Of a DNA stretch of 64,000 bases, positions 43,434-52,541 are shown piece after piece (the stretch's first letter is position 1; each line of letters starts with the position of its first letter). The notes under the pieces are model-generated. The model had not been told where the DNA came from. It searched no databases and worked only from the letters and a program-made list of their open reading frames with translations. This DNA is from Bacillus sp. CHD6a (GTDB taxonomy: Bacteria; Bacillota; Bacilli; Bacillales; Bacillaceae_I). The DNA lies in NCBI RefSeq assembly GCF_001293645.1, contig NZ_LBMD01000017.1:51527-115526 (forward strand). The letters run 5' to 3'. Made by a program: the position numbers and the translations under genes.

Positions 43434-44795
43434 ATGATCAAAAGAACACTTAAACAAATCCAAGAAATGGCGAAAGGACAGCCAATCTCATCCGAATACA
43501 GCGCCATCGTTGTGGAAGGCGTTTCAAAAGACACACGCGAGGATATGAGCGGCAAATTGTACATACCAATTATCGGGGAGAATTTTAATGGCCATGCATT
43601 TGTCCGTGATGCAATCGAGAAAAAAGGAGCGGTTGCATCCTTCTGGCAGAAAGATCAACCAGAACCACCAACAGACCTCAACCTGATTGTTGTGGACGAC
43701 ACCATCGAAGCGTTACAGCACCTTGCAAGCAGCTATCGTAATGAAATCGGCATGAAAGTCGTGGGAATTACTGGAAGCAACGGGAAAACAACCACCAAAG
43801 ATATGGTCACCTCTGTATTAGAGACCACATTCCGCGTGCATAAAACAGCAGGAAACTATAACAATCATATCGGCCTGCCGTTAACGATACTTTCCATGAA
43901 AGAGGATACGGAAGTCGCAGTGTTGGAAATGGGGATGAGCGGTCGAGGGGAAATCGAGCTGCTTTCTAGCATTGCAAAGCCTGATGCTGCCGTAATCACC
44001 AATATTGGGGAATCTCATATGCAGGATCTCGGTTCACGTGAAGGAATCGCGGAGGCTAAACTGGAAATTGCAGTTGGCCTGAAAGAAGACGGCAAGCTAA
44101 TCATCAATGGCGATGAGCCACTTTTGACAGATAGAGTTGGTGGTAACGCAAATGTCATCCCTTTTGGACTGAAGCCTACCAATGACTATCAAGCTAAAGA
44201 TATTACCTTACAAGGCAGAGGTACTCATTTTATAATAGAAGAAACAGAGTATTTTATCCCGGTACTTGGTGCCCACAATGTGACCAATGCCCTTGCTGCT
44301 ATCATTGTCGGGGAGTTATTCGGCGTGTCAGAAGAGAACCGCAAAAAAGGCTTGGAGCAACTTGTTATCACTGGCATGAGAAATGAAGTGGTAGAAACAT
44401 CTGGTGGATGGACAGTAATTAACGATGCCTATAATGCAAGCCCTACTTCCATGAGAGCAGCATTGGATTTGTTGGGCAGCCTGGAAGGGTATGGGAAAAA
44501 GATTGCGGTGCTTGGTGATATGCTGGAACTGGGAGACATGGAAAAGACGTTTCACCATGAAGTTGGCCAATATATAAATGGGAAAAATGTTGATTATGTC
44601 TTTACATTCGGTGCCCTTGCTATGGAGATTGCTAAAGGGGCACAAGAAGTAATGAACCCTTCCCATGTTAAACCGTTCATGAACAAACAAGAGTTAACAC
44701 GTGAATTGCTTCCCCTTTTAGAGTCCGGTGATGTGGTAATGGTAAAAGGATCACGTGGCATGAAACTAGAAGAGGTTATTGAAGCAATTAAATAA
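43434..44795 (+). CDS. murF: UDP-N-acetylmuramoyl-tripeptide--D-alanyl-D-alanine ligase
   Basis: A 453-residue Mur ligase that adds the D-Ala-D-Ala made by Ddl to the UDP-MurNAc-tripeptide in the cytoplasm. Walker A GITGSNGKTTTKD is at about 113-125, the AGNYNNHIGLPLT segment and LEMGMSGRGEIELL follow, and NDAYNASPTSMRAAL marks the third domain. ATG 43434 has AGGAGGG at 43420-43426. The ddl-murF-cshA order is conserved in Bacillus. Confidence 0.96.
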   Translation: MIKRTLKQIQEMAKGQPISSEYSAIVVEGVSKDTREDMSGKLYIPIIGENFNGHAFVRDAIEKKGAVASFWQKDQPEPPTDLNLIVVDDTIEALQHLASSYRNEIGMKVVGITGSNGKTTTKDMVTSVLETTFRVHKTAGNYNNHIGLPLTILSMKEDTEVAVLEMGMSGRGEIELLSSIAKPDAAVITNIGESHMQDLGSREGIAEAKLEIAVGLKEDGKLIINGDEPLLTDRVGGNANVIPFGLKPTNDYQAKDITLQGRGTHFIIEETEYFIPVLGAHNVTNALAAIIVGELFGVSEENRKKGLEQLVITGMRNEVVETSGGWTVINDAYNASPTSMRAALDLLGSLEGYGKKIAVLGDMLELGDMEKTFHHEVGQYINGKNVDYVFTFGALAMEIAKGAQEVMNPSHVKPFMNKQELTRELLPLLESGDVVMVKGSRGMKLEEVIEAIK

Positions 44796-44958
44796 ATCTC
44801 CATTTTCAAAGGAATACAAAGTTCTTAAAATGAGAAAATTAGAAGTAAGCGTGCTGTATTTGCTAAGAATGGTACGGTGAGAAAAAAATTTTGGCGATTT
44901 ATTCGGCAGAGGAGCGCGATTGAAAGCGCAACCTCCTATAAGTTGGCATTAACCTTTA

Positions 44959-44987
44959 TTGCTATTTAGTGACCGAAGTGTTATTAT
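44959..44987 (+). promoter_or_regulatory. cshA promoter
   Basis: TTGCTA (44959-44964), 17 bases, TATTAT (44982-44987). The spacer contains GTGACCGAAG, the core of the 21-bp array units found elsewhere. Upstream, at 44913-44937, is a separate hairpin GAGG...GCGC/GCGC...CCTC of unknown role; the rest of the 293-bp gap is AT-rich. Confidence 0.55.
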
Positions 44988-45023
44988 AACAGGTAATGTG
45001 TTTAATAATGTCTACTTATAAAG

Positions 45024-45053
45024 ATTAGGCAAGCGCCCAGACGCGTGCCTAAT
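45024..45053 (+). promoter_or_regulatory. Leader hairpin in the cshA 5' untranslated region
   Basis: Stem ATTAGGCA / TGCCTAAT closed over GCG/CGC, 35 bases before the start codon. The following run (TTATTAATTTG) is too mixed for a strong terminator; it may protect the leader or regulate helicase synthesis. Confidence 0.5.
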
Positions 45054-45088
45054 TTATTAATTTGTATAGATAAAGGAGTAGGAATAAT

Positions 45089-46606
45089 TTGGCGTTATTT
45101 AAAGATTTAGGTTTATCAGAAGATATCATGAAGTCTATCGACAGAATGGGGTTTGAAGAGGCTACCCCTATTCAATCTGAAACAATTCCTGTTGCGTTAA
45201 CTGGGAAAGATGTTATCGGTCAAGCTCAAACAGGTACAGGTAAAACGATTGCATTCGGTCTTCCATTGCTTGAAAATGTTGATGTGAAAAATGATGCTAT
45301 TCAAGGTATCGTTATCGCACCGACTCGTGAATTAGCTATCCAGGTTGCTGAAGAAATTTATAAAGCTTCTTATCATAAACGTGCTCGTGTTCTTTCCGTA
45401 TTCGGAGGACAGGACATCAGCAGACAAATCCGTTCATTGAAAAAGAACCCTCACATCGTTGTTGGTACACCAGGTCGTCTACTTGACCATATCAACCGCA
45501 AGACTCTTCGTCTTCAAAATGTGAACACGGTTGTTCTTGATGAAGCGGATGAAATGCTAAACATGGGATTCATCGAGGATATCGAAAAAATCCTTGCTGA
45601 AACACCAGAACAAAAGCAAACATTACTTTTCTCTGCTACAATGCCTGCACCTATCCGTGCAATCGCTGAGCGTTTCATGAGCGAGCCTGTAAGTGTAAAG
45701 GTAAAAGCGAAAGAAGTAACAGTTTCCAACATCCAACAATACTACGTGGAAGTTCCGGAAAAGAAGAAGTTCGATACATTAACTCGTCTTCTTGACATTC
45801 AATCTCCAGAGCTTGCAATCATCTTCGGTCGTACAAAGCGTCGTGTAGATGAGCTTTCTGATGCATTAAACGTACGTGGATATTCTGCAGAAGGAATTCA
45901 TGGTGACCTTTCTCAAGCGAAGCGTATGAGCGTACTTCGCAAGTTTAAAGAAGGTTCCATCGATGTACTTGTTGCTACAGACGTAGCTGCTCGTGGACTT
46001 GACATCTCTGGTGTAACACATGTATACAACTTCGACATTCCACAAGACCCTGAAAGCTATGTTCACCGTATTGGACGTACAGGTCGTGCTGGTAAGAGCG
46101 GATTGGCGATCACATTCGTTAGCCCTCGTGAAGTTAGCTACTTGCACCATGTAGAACGTGTAACAAAACGTAAAATGGACAAAATGAAAGCACCAACGCT
46201 AGACGAAGCACTAGAAGGCCAACAAAAAATGTCCATGGAAAAATTAACGCAAGCTGTTGAAGCGAAAAACCTTGGTTTCTACCGCAATGCAGCGGAACAA
46301 TTATTAGAAGAGCACGATGCAGTAACGCTTGTATCTGCAGCTCTGAAATTGTTCACAAAAGAGCCAGACGAAACTCCAATCCGTCTGACTGAAGAAGCAC
46401 CAATGCACTCAAGAAGAGGCGGCGGCGGCGGTGGCCGTAGTGGCGACCGTAACCGTGGTGGCGGAAAGAGCGGCGACCGTAAAGGCGGCTGGAACAACAA
46501 ACGCTCCGATAACCGTGGCGGCAAGCCAGGTGGCGGTTCTGGTTCAAGAGACGCAAACGCAAAGCGCCAAGGCTACAAACGTTCTTCTCGTAAAGAGCGC
46601 GTATAA
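45089..46606 (+). CDS. cshA: DEAD-box RNA helicase CshA
   Basis: A 505-residue ATP-dependent RNA helicase of the RNA degradosome and ribosome assembly. Motifs in order: Q-motif [19 protein letters not shown], Ia PTRELA, II DEAD (about 152), [39 protein letters not shown] long C-terminal tail after 440 is Gly/Arg/Asp/Lys-rich ([14 protein letters not shown]), typical of RNA-binding RGG-type tails. The start is TTG 45089 after GGAGTAGG. Codon use is strongly biased, consistent with high expression. Confidence 0.96.
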   Translation: MALFKDLGLSEDIMKSIDRMGFEEATPIQSETIPVALTGKDVIGQAQTGTGKTIAFGLPLLENVDVKNDAIQGIVIAPTRELAIQVAEEIYKASYHKRARVLSVFGGQDISRQIRSLKKNPHIVVGTPGRLLDHINRKTLRLQNVNTVVLDEADEMLNMGFIEDIEKILAETPEQKQTLLFSATMPAPIRAIAERFMSEPVSVKVKAKEVTVSNIQQYYVEVPEKKKFDTLTRLLDIQSPELAIIFGRTKRRVDELSDALNVRGYSAEGIHGDLSQAKRMSVLRKFKEGSIDVLVATDVAARGLDISGVTHVYNFDIPQDPESYVHRIGRTGRAGKSGLAITFVSPREVSYLHHVERVTKRKMDKMKAPTLDEALEGQQKMSMEKLTQAVEAKNLGFYRNAAEQLLEEHDAVTLVSAALKLFTKEPDETPIRLTEEAPMHSRRGGGGGGRSGDRNRGGGKSGDRKGGWNNKRSDNRGGKPGGGSGSRDANAKRQGYKRSSRKERV

Positions 46607-46704
46607 TTAACTTTCACTTAAGAATGCTCGAGAACTGACTGGGATTACTGGTTGGTTTTCGGGCTTTTTTGTTGTGAGTGGGGTGGGCTTGGGAGTAGGG
46701 CGCT

Positions 46705-46808
46705 CTATATGCCTGAATGGCGAAGAAAACGTGGTGAAGTGTCCAATAGAACGGTTCTATAAGCCCGAACGGCCACAGAAACCAAGTAAACTGTCCTATA
46801 GAATCCAT
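46705..46808. repeat. Diverged 52-bp tandem duplication
   Basis: Bases 46705-46756 and 46757-46808 match at about 34 of the first 50 positions without gaps; both begin CTATA(T/A)GCC(T/C)GAA and contain TGTCC(A/T)ATAGAA. The dyad ATAGAAC-G-GTTCTAT spans the junction. The rest of the 326-bp gap between cshA and uvsE has no gene. Confidence 0.65.
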
Positions 46809-46932
46809 ATATTCCTCTCCTCCTCAACCTAACCATCTCACCCAACACACCCCCGAAAAAAGAACAAATCTCCCCCCCACTTGGGCATACTATCCCTAAA
46901 CAAATCCGACCTAAAAGGAGGGCCACCCCGCC

Positions 46933-47904
46933 ATGACCATCGTGAAACTTGGCTATGTCGCCATGAGCGTGCAGCTCACCAATGCCTCCCCGTCCAAAAC
47001 GATGACCTATGCACAGTTTAGTAAAATTAAGGATCGGGAAGCGGCGATTGATAAGCTAGAACGTATTTCAGTGGAAAACCTAGAAAACTGCCTTCGACTG
47101 CTTAAGCATAATGTCGCAAACGATATCCGTTTTTTTCGGTTTAGTTCCAAACTAATTCCGCTTGCTAACCATGAAGAAGTGAAAGACTGGAAATTCATGC
47201 GGCCGCTTAAAGAAATCCTGTCCGAAATAGGCGACTATATAGAGGAAAATCCGATGCGGGTAGATTTTCATCCCGATCATTTTGTGTTGCTCAATTCTAA
47301 AAACAAAGATATCATCAATCAGACTATCAAGACCCTCAGTATGCACCGTTCTCTTTTAAAAGGAATGAGGGTTCCCACCCAGCATCGTTGTGTTCTCCAT
47401 ATTGGAGGGGGGTATGATGATCGGGAGCTGGCGCTTGAGCAGTTTATCCATAACTTTGCGCTTGTTCCGCAACCAATCCAGGAAATGCTGATTCTTGAGA
47501 ATGATGATACAACATTCCACTTGCGTGATGCTTTATATGTTTGTGAAAAACTGAATGTACCGCTAGTTTTTGATTACCATCATCATCTTGCTCATTTTGA
47601 AGAGGATGCAGAGGGCTGGGAGAAAGATTGGGGGCGAGTGGTGCAGACATGGGAGCATTCTCCCCTGCCTGTGAAGATGCATATCTCAAGCCCGAGAGAC
47701 GAAAAAAACTTTCGTGCTCATGCGGATTATGTGGATCCCAAAATGTTTATGGATTTCCTCCAACCTATTAAAGGGAGTGTGCCGGAGATTCATTGCATGA
47801 TCGAAGCAAAGAAAAAGGATGAAGCACTTTTTCAGCTGATGGAAGAGATGAAACGTTATGCTGAAATAGAAATTATCGACGGAGCCTCCTTTAGAATTAA
47901 ATAG
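46933..47904 (+). CDS. uvsE: UV damage endonuclease UvsE
   Basis: A 323-residue TIM-barrel endonuclease that nicks DNA 5' of UV photoproducts and starts an excision repair path independent of UvrABC. Seen: LGYVAMSVQL at the N-terminus, FRFSSKLIPLANH, RVDFHPDHFVLLNS, VLHIGGGYDDRE, ENDDTTF, PLVFDYHHH (metal ligands) and KMHISSPR. ATG 46933 follows AAGGAGGGC. It lies between cshA and ydbS, where B. subtilis has no such gene, so it is an insertion into a conserved order. Confidence 0.95.
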   Translation: MTIVKLGYVAMSVQLTNASPSKTMTYAQFSKIKDREAAIDKLERISVENLENCLRLLKHNVANDIRFFRFSSKLIPLANHEEVKDWKFMRPLKEILSEIGDYIEENPMRVDFHPDHFVLLNSKNKDIINQTIKTLSMHRSLLKGMRVPTQHRCVLHIGGGYDDRELALEQFIHNFALVPQPIQEMLILENDDTTFHLRDALYVCEKLNVPLVFDYHHHLAHFEEDAEGWEKDWGRVVQTWEHSPLPVKMHISSPRDEKNFRAHADYVDPKMFMDFLQPIKGSVPEIHCMIEAKKKDEALFQLMEEMKRYAEIEIIDGASFRIK

Positions 47905-47977
47905 AATTTTCCAACAGAGGGCATCCATAGTATACTAGGAAAAGCGACAACTAGAATATATTTGGGAGGGAGAGCAA

Positions 47978-48457
47978 ATGAGGCCGGAGCCTAAACAGAT
48001 GATAGATAGAAAAGCATTGTCGGTATGGAGGATCTCCGCCGCATTGAATTCCATATACTACGTCCTGCTTTTTGGGGGTTTTTGGTTTATACAACGTGTC
48101 TTTGAATTGCCTCGGTGGACATTGTGGATAGCGGGAGCGATTTTTTTACTTATTATATTATTTACGGTTGTTATTTTACCGGCGATGCAATGGAAGCGTT
48201 GGCGATTTGAAGTGCATGAACATGAAATCGACTTGCAATATGGCATTTTTATCAAAAGAAGAACCTTGGTGCCGATGGTTCGTGTGCAGCATGTAGATAC
48301 GCGACAAGGCCCCATTTTAAAAAAGTTTCACCTCTCGACCGTTCTTATCTCAACAGCGGCGACCATTCATGAAATACCGGCGCTTGATGAAGAGCAGGCA
48401 GACCAGGTCAGGGATTACATATCAAGACTTGCGAGGGTGACAGAAGATGATGTCTGA
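47978..48457 (+). CDS. ydbS: PH-domain membrane protein YdbS
   Basis: A 159-residue protein with two membrane spans (about 25-45 and 52-72) followed by a bacterial PH domain of the bPH2 type (RWRFEVHEHEIDLQYGIFIKR...RVQHVDTRQGPILKKF). ATG 47978 follows GGGAGGGAG. With YdbT, whose gene overlaps by 11 bp, it forms a pair that in B. subtilis is SigW-dependent and helps resist certain antimicrobial compounds from related Bacillus; the mechanism is not known. Confidence 0.9.
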   Translation: MRPEPKQMIDRKALSVWRISAALNSIYYVLLFGGFWFIQRVFELPRWTLWIAGAIFLLIILFTVVILPAMQWKRWRFEVHEHEIDLQYGIFIKRRTLVPMVRVQHVDTRQGPILKKFHLSTVLISTAATIHEIPALDEEQADQVRDYISRLARVTEDDV

Positions 48458-49931
48458 AAAAAAGAGGATGCATCCTGCCGCCATTGTTGTAGCTTTTTTT
48501 AAACAACTCCGTGAGCTGATGTTTCCAATCATTATTTTCATTTTTTTTGGAAGCAGCTCTGGAGAAGATATATTTGTGATTGTTTACATAGCTGGGATGG
48601 TTTTGTGGTTTACTGGGTTAATTGCTATCGGTGTGGTTTCTTGGTATCGATTTTATTATTGGATAGAAGACGGAGAGCTCCGAATGGAATATGGTGTTTT
48701 TGTAAGAAAGCGTCGTTTCATTCCACAAGAGAGAATTCAGACTTTGGATACTTCAGAAGGACTGGTGCAACGAATCTTTGGTCTGGTCAAGGTGCAAATT
48801 GAAACAGCCGGTGGGGGAACGGAAGCGGAAGCAAGTTTGGCGGCGGTAACTAAGGAAGAGGCAAACAGACTGCGGGAAGCTTTATTGTATTACAAAAATA
48901 GAGACGAAAACGTTGATGTATATGGACCGAAGCTGCCTGTTCAGCAACGTCCAAGCCTGGAATCAGAAGAAAAGCCGACATATAAAGCTTCCTGGAAAAC
49001 ACTCTTTATTGTGGGAACAACTTCAGGGGGTATTGGTGTTGTGTTGTCAGCGGTCATTGCGTTTACTTCCCAATTTGATCAGTTTGTCCCATATGAGGAT
49101 ATCATTGACCGTTACGGAATGGTCTTGCAAACGAGTGTGTACTTGATTGCTTCCATCGTTATTGTGGTATTGTTTTTGTCTTGGCTAATTTCTATTGTCA
49201 TGACCATGTTCAAATACGGTAACTTCACTGTTGTCAAAGATGAAGATGAGCTGTTAATCTCCAGAGGGATTATTGAAAAACGGCAATTAACGATTGCTTT
49301 GAATAGAATACAAGCCATCAGAATTTCCCAAAACCTCTTAAGACAACCTTTTGGATACGCCACTGTTTATGTGGAGAGTGCAGGAAGCTCGGGAGGAAAG
49401 GAATCTGATTTTTCCACAATTCTTTTTCCGTTATTGAAGGTGTCTGAGGTAGAAGCGCACTTAGAGGAGTTCGTCCCCTCATACATGCTTACAAAAAGTG
49501 TTCACGGTCTTCCAAAGAGGTCGATGGTTCGCTATCTTATCCGCCTGATGGTGCCGGCATTACTACTTTCTGTTCCAATTGCCTATTTTTTTCAGCCGTA
49601 TGGATATATTGCCTTGCTTTCTGTAGCGATTGGCGGTTTATTAGGATACAGCCAATATAAAACGGCTGGATGGGCAGTTGACAAGGAACACTTGCAACTT
49701 TCTTACCGCCATCTGAGTAAAAATACTGTCCTCGTCCGGAAAAAAAGGATTCAGTCTTTTGAACTAAGGGAATCTCTCTTTCAGGGGAGAAGAAAGTTGT
49801 TTACGATTAAAGCTGCCATAAAAACTGGACTTGGAGGGAAGAACTTTCAAGTGGTGGATGTAGAGCAGAAAGACGGGGAACAGATCTATGAGTGGTATTC
49901 TTATGCAAAAAAGCAAGGAGATGTCATGTGA
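48447..49931 (+). CDS. ydbT: PH-domain membrane protein YdbT
   Basis: A 494-residue protein with three bPH2-type repeats: about 65-145 (ELRMEYGVFVRKRRFIP...RIQTLDTSEGLVQRIFG), 260-345 (ELLISRGIIEKRQLTIALNR) and 405-485 (LQLSYRHLSKNTVLVRKKRI), each preceded by paired membrane spans. ATG 48447 overlaps the ydbS stop. The pair probably forms a complex at the membrane. Confidence 0.9.
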   Translation: MMSEKKRMHPAAIVVAFFKQLRELMFPIIIFIFFGSSSGEDIFVIVYIAGMVLWFTGLIAIGVVSWYRFYYWIEDGELRMEYGVFVRKRRFIPQERIQTLDTSEGLVQRIFGLVKVQIETAGGGTEAEASLAAVTKEEANRLREALLYYKNRDENVDVYGPKLPVQQRPSLESEEKPTYKASWKTLFIVGTTSGGIGVVLSAVIAFTSQFDQFVPYEDIIDRYGMVLQTSVYLIASIVIVVLFLSWLISIVMTMFKYGNFTVVKDEDELLISRGIIEKRQLTIALNRIQAIRISQNLLRQPFGYATVYVESAGSSGGKESDFSTILFPLLKVSEVEAHLEEFVPSYMLTKSVHGLPKRSMVRYLIRLMVPALLLSVPIAYFFQPYGYIALLSVAIGGLLGYSQYKTAGWAVDKEHLQLSYRHLSKNTVLVRKKRIQSFELRESLFQGRRKLFTIKAAIKTGLGGKNFQVVDVEQKDGEQIYEWYSYAKKQGDVM

Positions 49932-49956
49932 TGTGACAACCCTTGCTTTTGTTTTT
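49909..49956. terminator. Terminator shared by ydbT and ydcA
   Basis: Arms AAAAGCAAGG (49909-49918) and CCTTGCTTTT (49941-49950); the left arm lies inside the last codons of ydbT. T runs on both sides suit the two convergent genes. Confidence 0.75.
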
Positions 49957-49966
49957 GAACATGCCA

Positions 49967-50680
49967 TTACATAAACCGTGATAGTATGCCGAACAGCACT
50001 AATACGACTAACACAATCCAAAAGATGTTTTGTTTACCGCTCCTTGGTGCGCTCGGTCTGCCGATGTTAGGAAAAATGGCACGTAACGATCTTGGTGATG
50101 TAGCCGGCCCTCTTCCTAAGAAGAAAGGTGCTAAAACGGTACCAGCAAAGAATCCAAATAAGTGGGCAATGACATTTATATTAGAATTCAAGAAGGTCAT
50201 CACAAGCCCAATTCCTAAAATGGTTAAAATCACTTGGGAATTTGCGCGATCCAATAGGTCTGGTCGCAGGAACACCATGTAAAAATAGAGACCAAAAATC
50301 GCAAAGATCGCACCAGAAGCACCAAGATGACTGTAAGTGTCATGTTTTAATAGCAAGGTGGCGACGTTTGCTAAGATTCCTCCAAGCAAATAAAAAAGGA
50401 TGAACTTCACTTTTCCTAACATCCGCTCTACGGCAGGTCCGAACAACACAAGAGAAAGGGAGTTAAATAAGAAGTGAGTCAAGCTGGCATGCAGGAAAAT
50501 CGGAGTTACCAGCCTCCACCATTCTCCTTGCCATATAAAGAGGTTAAACCCAACGGTAAAATTAAGGACGGTTGCTGAAAATTGGACAACCAGCCAGAGA
50601 ATAAGATGGATGGCAACAATTGTGGTAATAATAGGATATAATCTTCTAAAAGTACGAAAGTTTTCCGTTCGGACGAACAT
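49967..50680 (-). CDS. ydcA: Rhomboid-family intramembrane serine protease
   Basis: A 237-residue polytopic protease. Six spans are expected; the WRLVTPIFLHASLTHFLFN segment, the catalytic Ser122 in GASGAIF and His173 in NVIAHLFGF form the Ser-His dyad. Substrate unknown. ATG 50680 is preferred because AAAGGG lies eight bases upstream on the minus strand; GTG 50689 overlaps that site. It is antisense to its neighbours, as in B. subtilis. Confidence 0.92.
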   Translation of the reverse strand: MFVRTENFRTFRRLYPIITTIVAIHLILWLVVQFSATVLNFTVGFNLFIWQGEWWRLVTPIFLHASLTHFLFNSLSLVLFGPAVERMLGKVKFILFYLLGGILANVATLLLKHDTYSHLGASGAIFAIFGLYFYMVFLRPDLLDRANSQVILTILGIGLVMTFLNSNINVIAHLFGFFAGTVLAPFFLGRGPATSPRSLRAIFPNIGRPSAPRSGKQNIFWIVLVVLVLFGILSRFM

Positions 50681-50799
50681 CCGCTTCACCCTTTCTTCGT
50701 TAAGTAGGCTCTTTTCAGATTACCATGTTGGCACTGAAAAGTCTTTGTCGGAGAATCAAAAAAATATATCATTACTATATGAAAGAGGTTGGTCAAAGT

Positions 50800-51165
50800 A
50801 TGATTATTGGAACGGGAGTAGACATTGTGGAGCTTGCTCGCATCGAGAAATTAATGAATCGCCAGCCCAGCTTTGTGGACCGTATCCTCACACCGAAAGA
50901 GAAAGAGAGGTTCTTAACGCTTAATGAAAAGCGAAAAGTGGAATTCCTCGCAGGTCGTTTTGCTGCAAAGGAGGCCTTTTCTAAAGCGAAAGGAACCGGG
51001 ATTGGAAAAGAATTAAGTTTTCAGGACATGACAATTGCGTCAACGGAAAAAGGAAGGCCCTATTTTTCTGAGCCTCACACTGCAGAAAATAATGTTCACT
51101 TGTCCATATCTCATAGTGAACAATACGCCATCGCGCAAGTAATAATTGAAAGCTTGTCAAGCTAG
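50800..51165 (+). CDS. acpS: Holo-[acyl-carrier-protein] synthase
   Basis: A 121-residue enzyme that moves 4'-phosphopantetheine from CoA to acyl carrier protein. The metal- and CoA-binding motifs GTGVDIVEL (Asp8) and [16 protein letters not shown] are intact, and SISHSEQYA is near the C-terminus. ATG 50800 follows GAGGTTGG; an in-frame GTG-type extension from 50725 lacks similarity to the family. Confidence 0.96.
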   Translation: MIIGTGVDIVELARIEKLMNRQPSFVDRILTPKEKERFLTLNEKRKVEFLAGRFAAKEAFSKAKGTGIGKELSFQDMTIASTEKGRPYFSEPHTAENNVHLSISHSEQYAIAQVIIESLSS

Positions 51166-51328
51166 TCTGCATATTCCCCAAAGCTTGCTCATATACATAG
51201 TTCAGAAAGGAGACAAGGTGTACAAGTAGAGCGCCAACCAACCTGCGACATAAAGGATGGTCCGGTATCTCTGCACTCTCACTTTTCTCTAAGATAATCA
51301 TGTAATGAAGGCAAAGGGGATGAATAAT

Positions 51329-52351
51329 TTGAGAAAAGCATGGCTATTGTTAGTGGTTGGCCTTGTGAGTATCCTTGTTCTCGCAGGGTGCGGTACAAAA
51401 TCTAAAGAAGATGTGACAGCTTCTCTTAGTGCGAAAGTAGAAGAGATGAAAGGGTATGAATCGAATGCGAAAATGACCCTTCAAACTGGAGCGGAACCAC
51501 AAGTGTACGAGGTGCAAATCGGTCATAACAAACCGAACTATTACAAAGTGAATTTGAAGAATGCAGAAAAGGATCAAAGTCAGATCATCATCCGAAATGA
51601 TGAGGGTGTATTCGTTTTGACGCCGGCGCTGAACAAAAGCTTCCGTTTCCACAGTGAATGGCCGCAAAATAGCAGCCAAGCCTATCTGTTTGAGTCGCTT
51701 GTGAATGATATCAAGAATGATCCCGAAGCAACGTTTACTGCGACAGAAGAACATTATGTATTTGAAACCAAAACGAACTACCAAAATAACAAACTCCTTC
51801 CGACTCAGGAAATTACATTGAGCAAAAAAGATTTGTCACCAGTATCCGTAAAAGTGATGGATCCGGACAAAAAGCCGCTTGTCCTTGTAGAGTTCTCTGA
51901 TTTCAAATTTAATGCAAGCTTTGACGCTGATGCATTTGATGTGAAAAAGAATATGACGGGTGCTCGTGCAAGCTTGGAGCTGCCTGCATCTGGACCTGTT
52001 ACGGAAGAGTCGGATGAATTTTCCGCGATGACACCACTTGATACGCCTGCGGGTACAGACCTTAAAGAAGAAACAGTCGTGGAAACTGCTAATGGAAAAC
52101 GTGTCGTGATGACATATGAAGGCACGAAGACCTTCACGTTGATCCAAGAGAAAGCGCGTAACTCGGAAGTGCCGACATCCCAGCTTGTCAACGGTAACCC
52201 AGCAGACCTAGGCTTCACAGTCGGCGCGATGACTGAAAACAGCCTAACCTGGACTTACCAAGGAGTCGACTTCACCCTTGCATCCAAAGACCTCAACCAA
52301 GAAGAAATGCTCATGGTCGCCAGATCTGTCCAAGGCGCAGCCATCAAATAA
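51329..52351 (+). CDS. ydcC: LolA-like lipoprotein YdcC
   Basis: A 340-residue lipoprotein: short signal with lipobox LAGC, then a LolA/LolB-type open beta-barrel fold (ANAKM-type start GYESNAKMTLQTG, later DLSPVSVKVMDPDKKPLVLVEFSDF) and a C-terminal domain of about 110 residues of the DUF4367 kind. B. subtilis YdcC is expressed during sporulation in the mother cell. Start choice: TTG 51329 lies nine bases after AAAGGGG and leaves a clean signal peptide; ATG 51305 and ATG 51320 are possible but badly spaced. Confidence 0.9.
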   Translation: MRKAWLLLVVGLVSILVLAGCGTKSKEDVTASLSAKVEEMKGYESNAKMTLQTGAEPQVYEVQIGHNKPNYYKVNLKNAEKDQSQIIIRNDEGVFVLTPALNKSFRFHSEWPQNSSQAYLFESLVNDIKNDPEATFTATEEHYVFETKTNYQNNKLLPTQEITLSKKDLSPVSVKVMDPDKKPLVLVEFSDFKFNASFDADAFDVKKNMTGARASLELPASGPVTEESDEFSAMTPLDTPAGTDLKEETVVETANGKRVVMTYEGTKTFTLIQEKARNSEVPTSQLVNGNPADLGFTVGAMTENSLTWTYQGVDFTLASKDLNQEEMLMVARSVQGAAIK

Positions 52352-52365
52352 CCAAACAACCACCT

Positions 52366-52400
52366 AGCAGGCCCGTTGCAGACGGGCCTGTATTTTTTTT
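52366..52400 (+). terminator. Terminator of ydcC
   Basis: Stem CAGGCCCGT / ACGGGCCTG with a 5-base loop and an eight-base T run. Confidence 0.93.
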
Positions 52401-52541
52401 CGAAAAGGGGTCAGACCCTCAAAGGATTTTCGCTCTCCGTGTCGAAGGGGTCGTTCTTCACATGACTTTCGGGGATTTTTTCGTTATGATAGGAACATAT
52501 TAATTTGAGGTTGTAGATTGGTAAAGGAAGTGCTTAGGTAG

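Noticed and set aside
44880..45060. T-box or other known riboswitch before cshA
   Set aside because: No T-box core (AGGGTGGNACCGCG) or other aptamer consensus could be found; only two simple hairpins.
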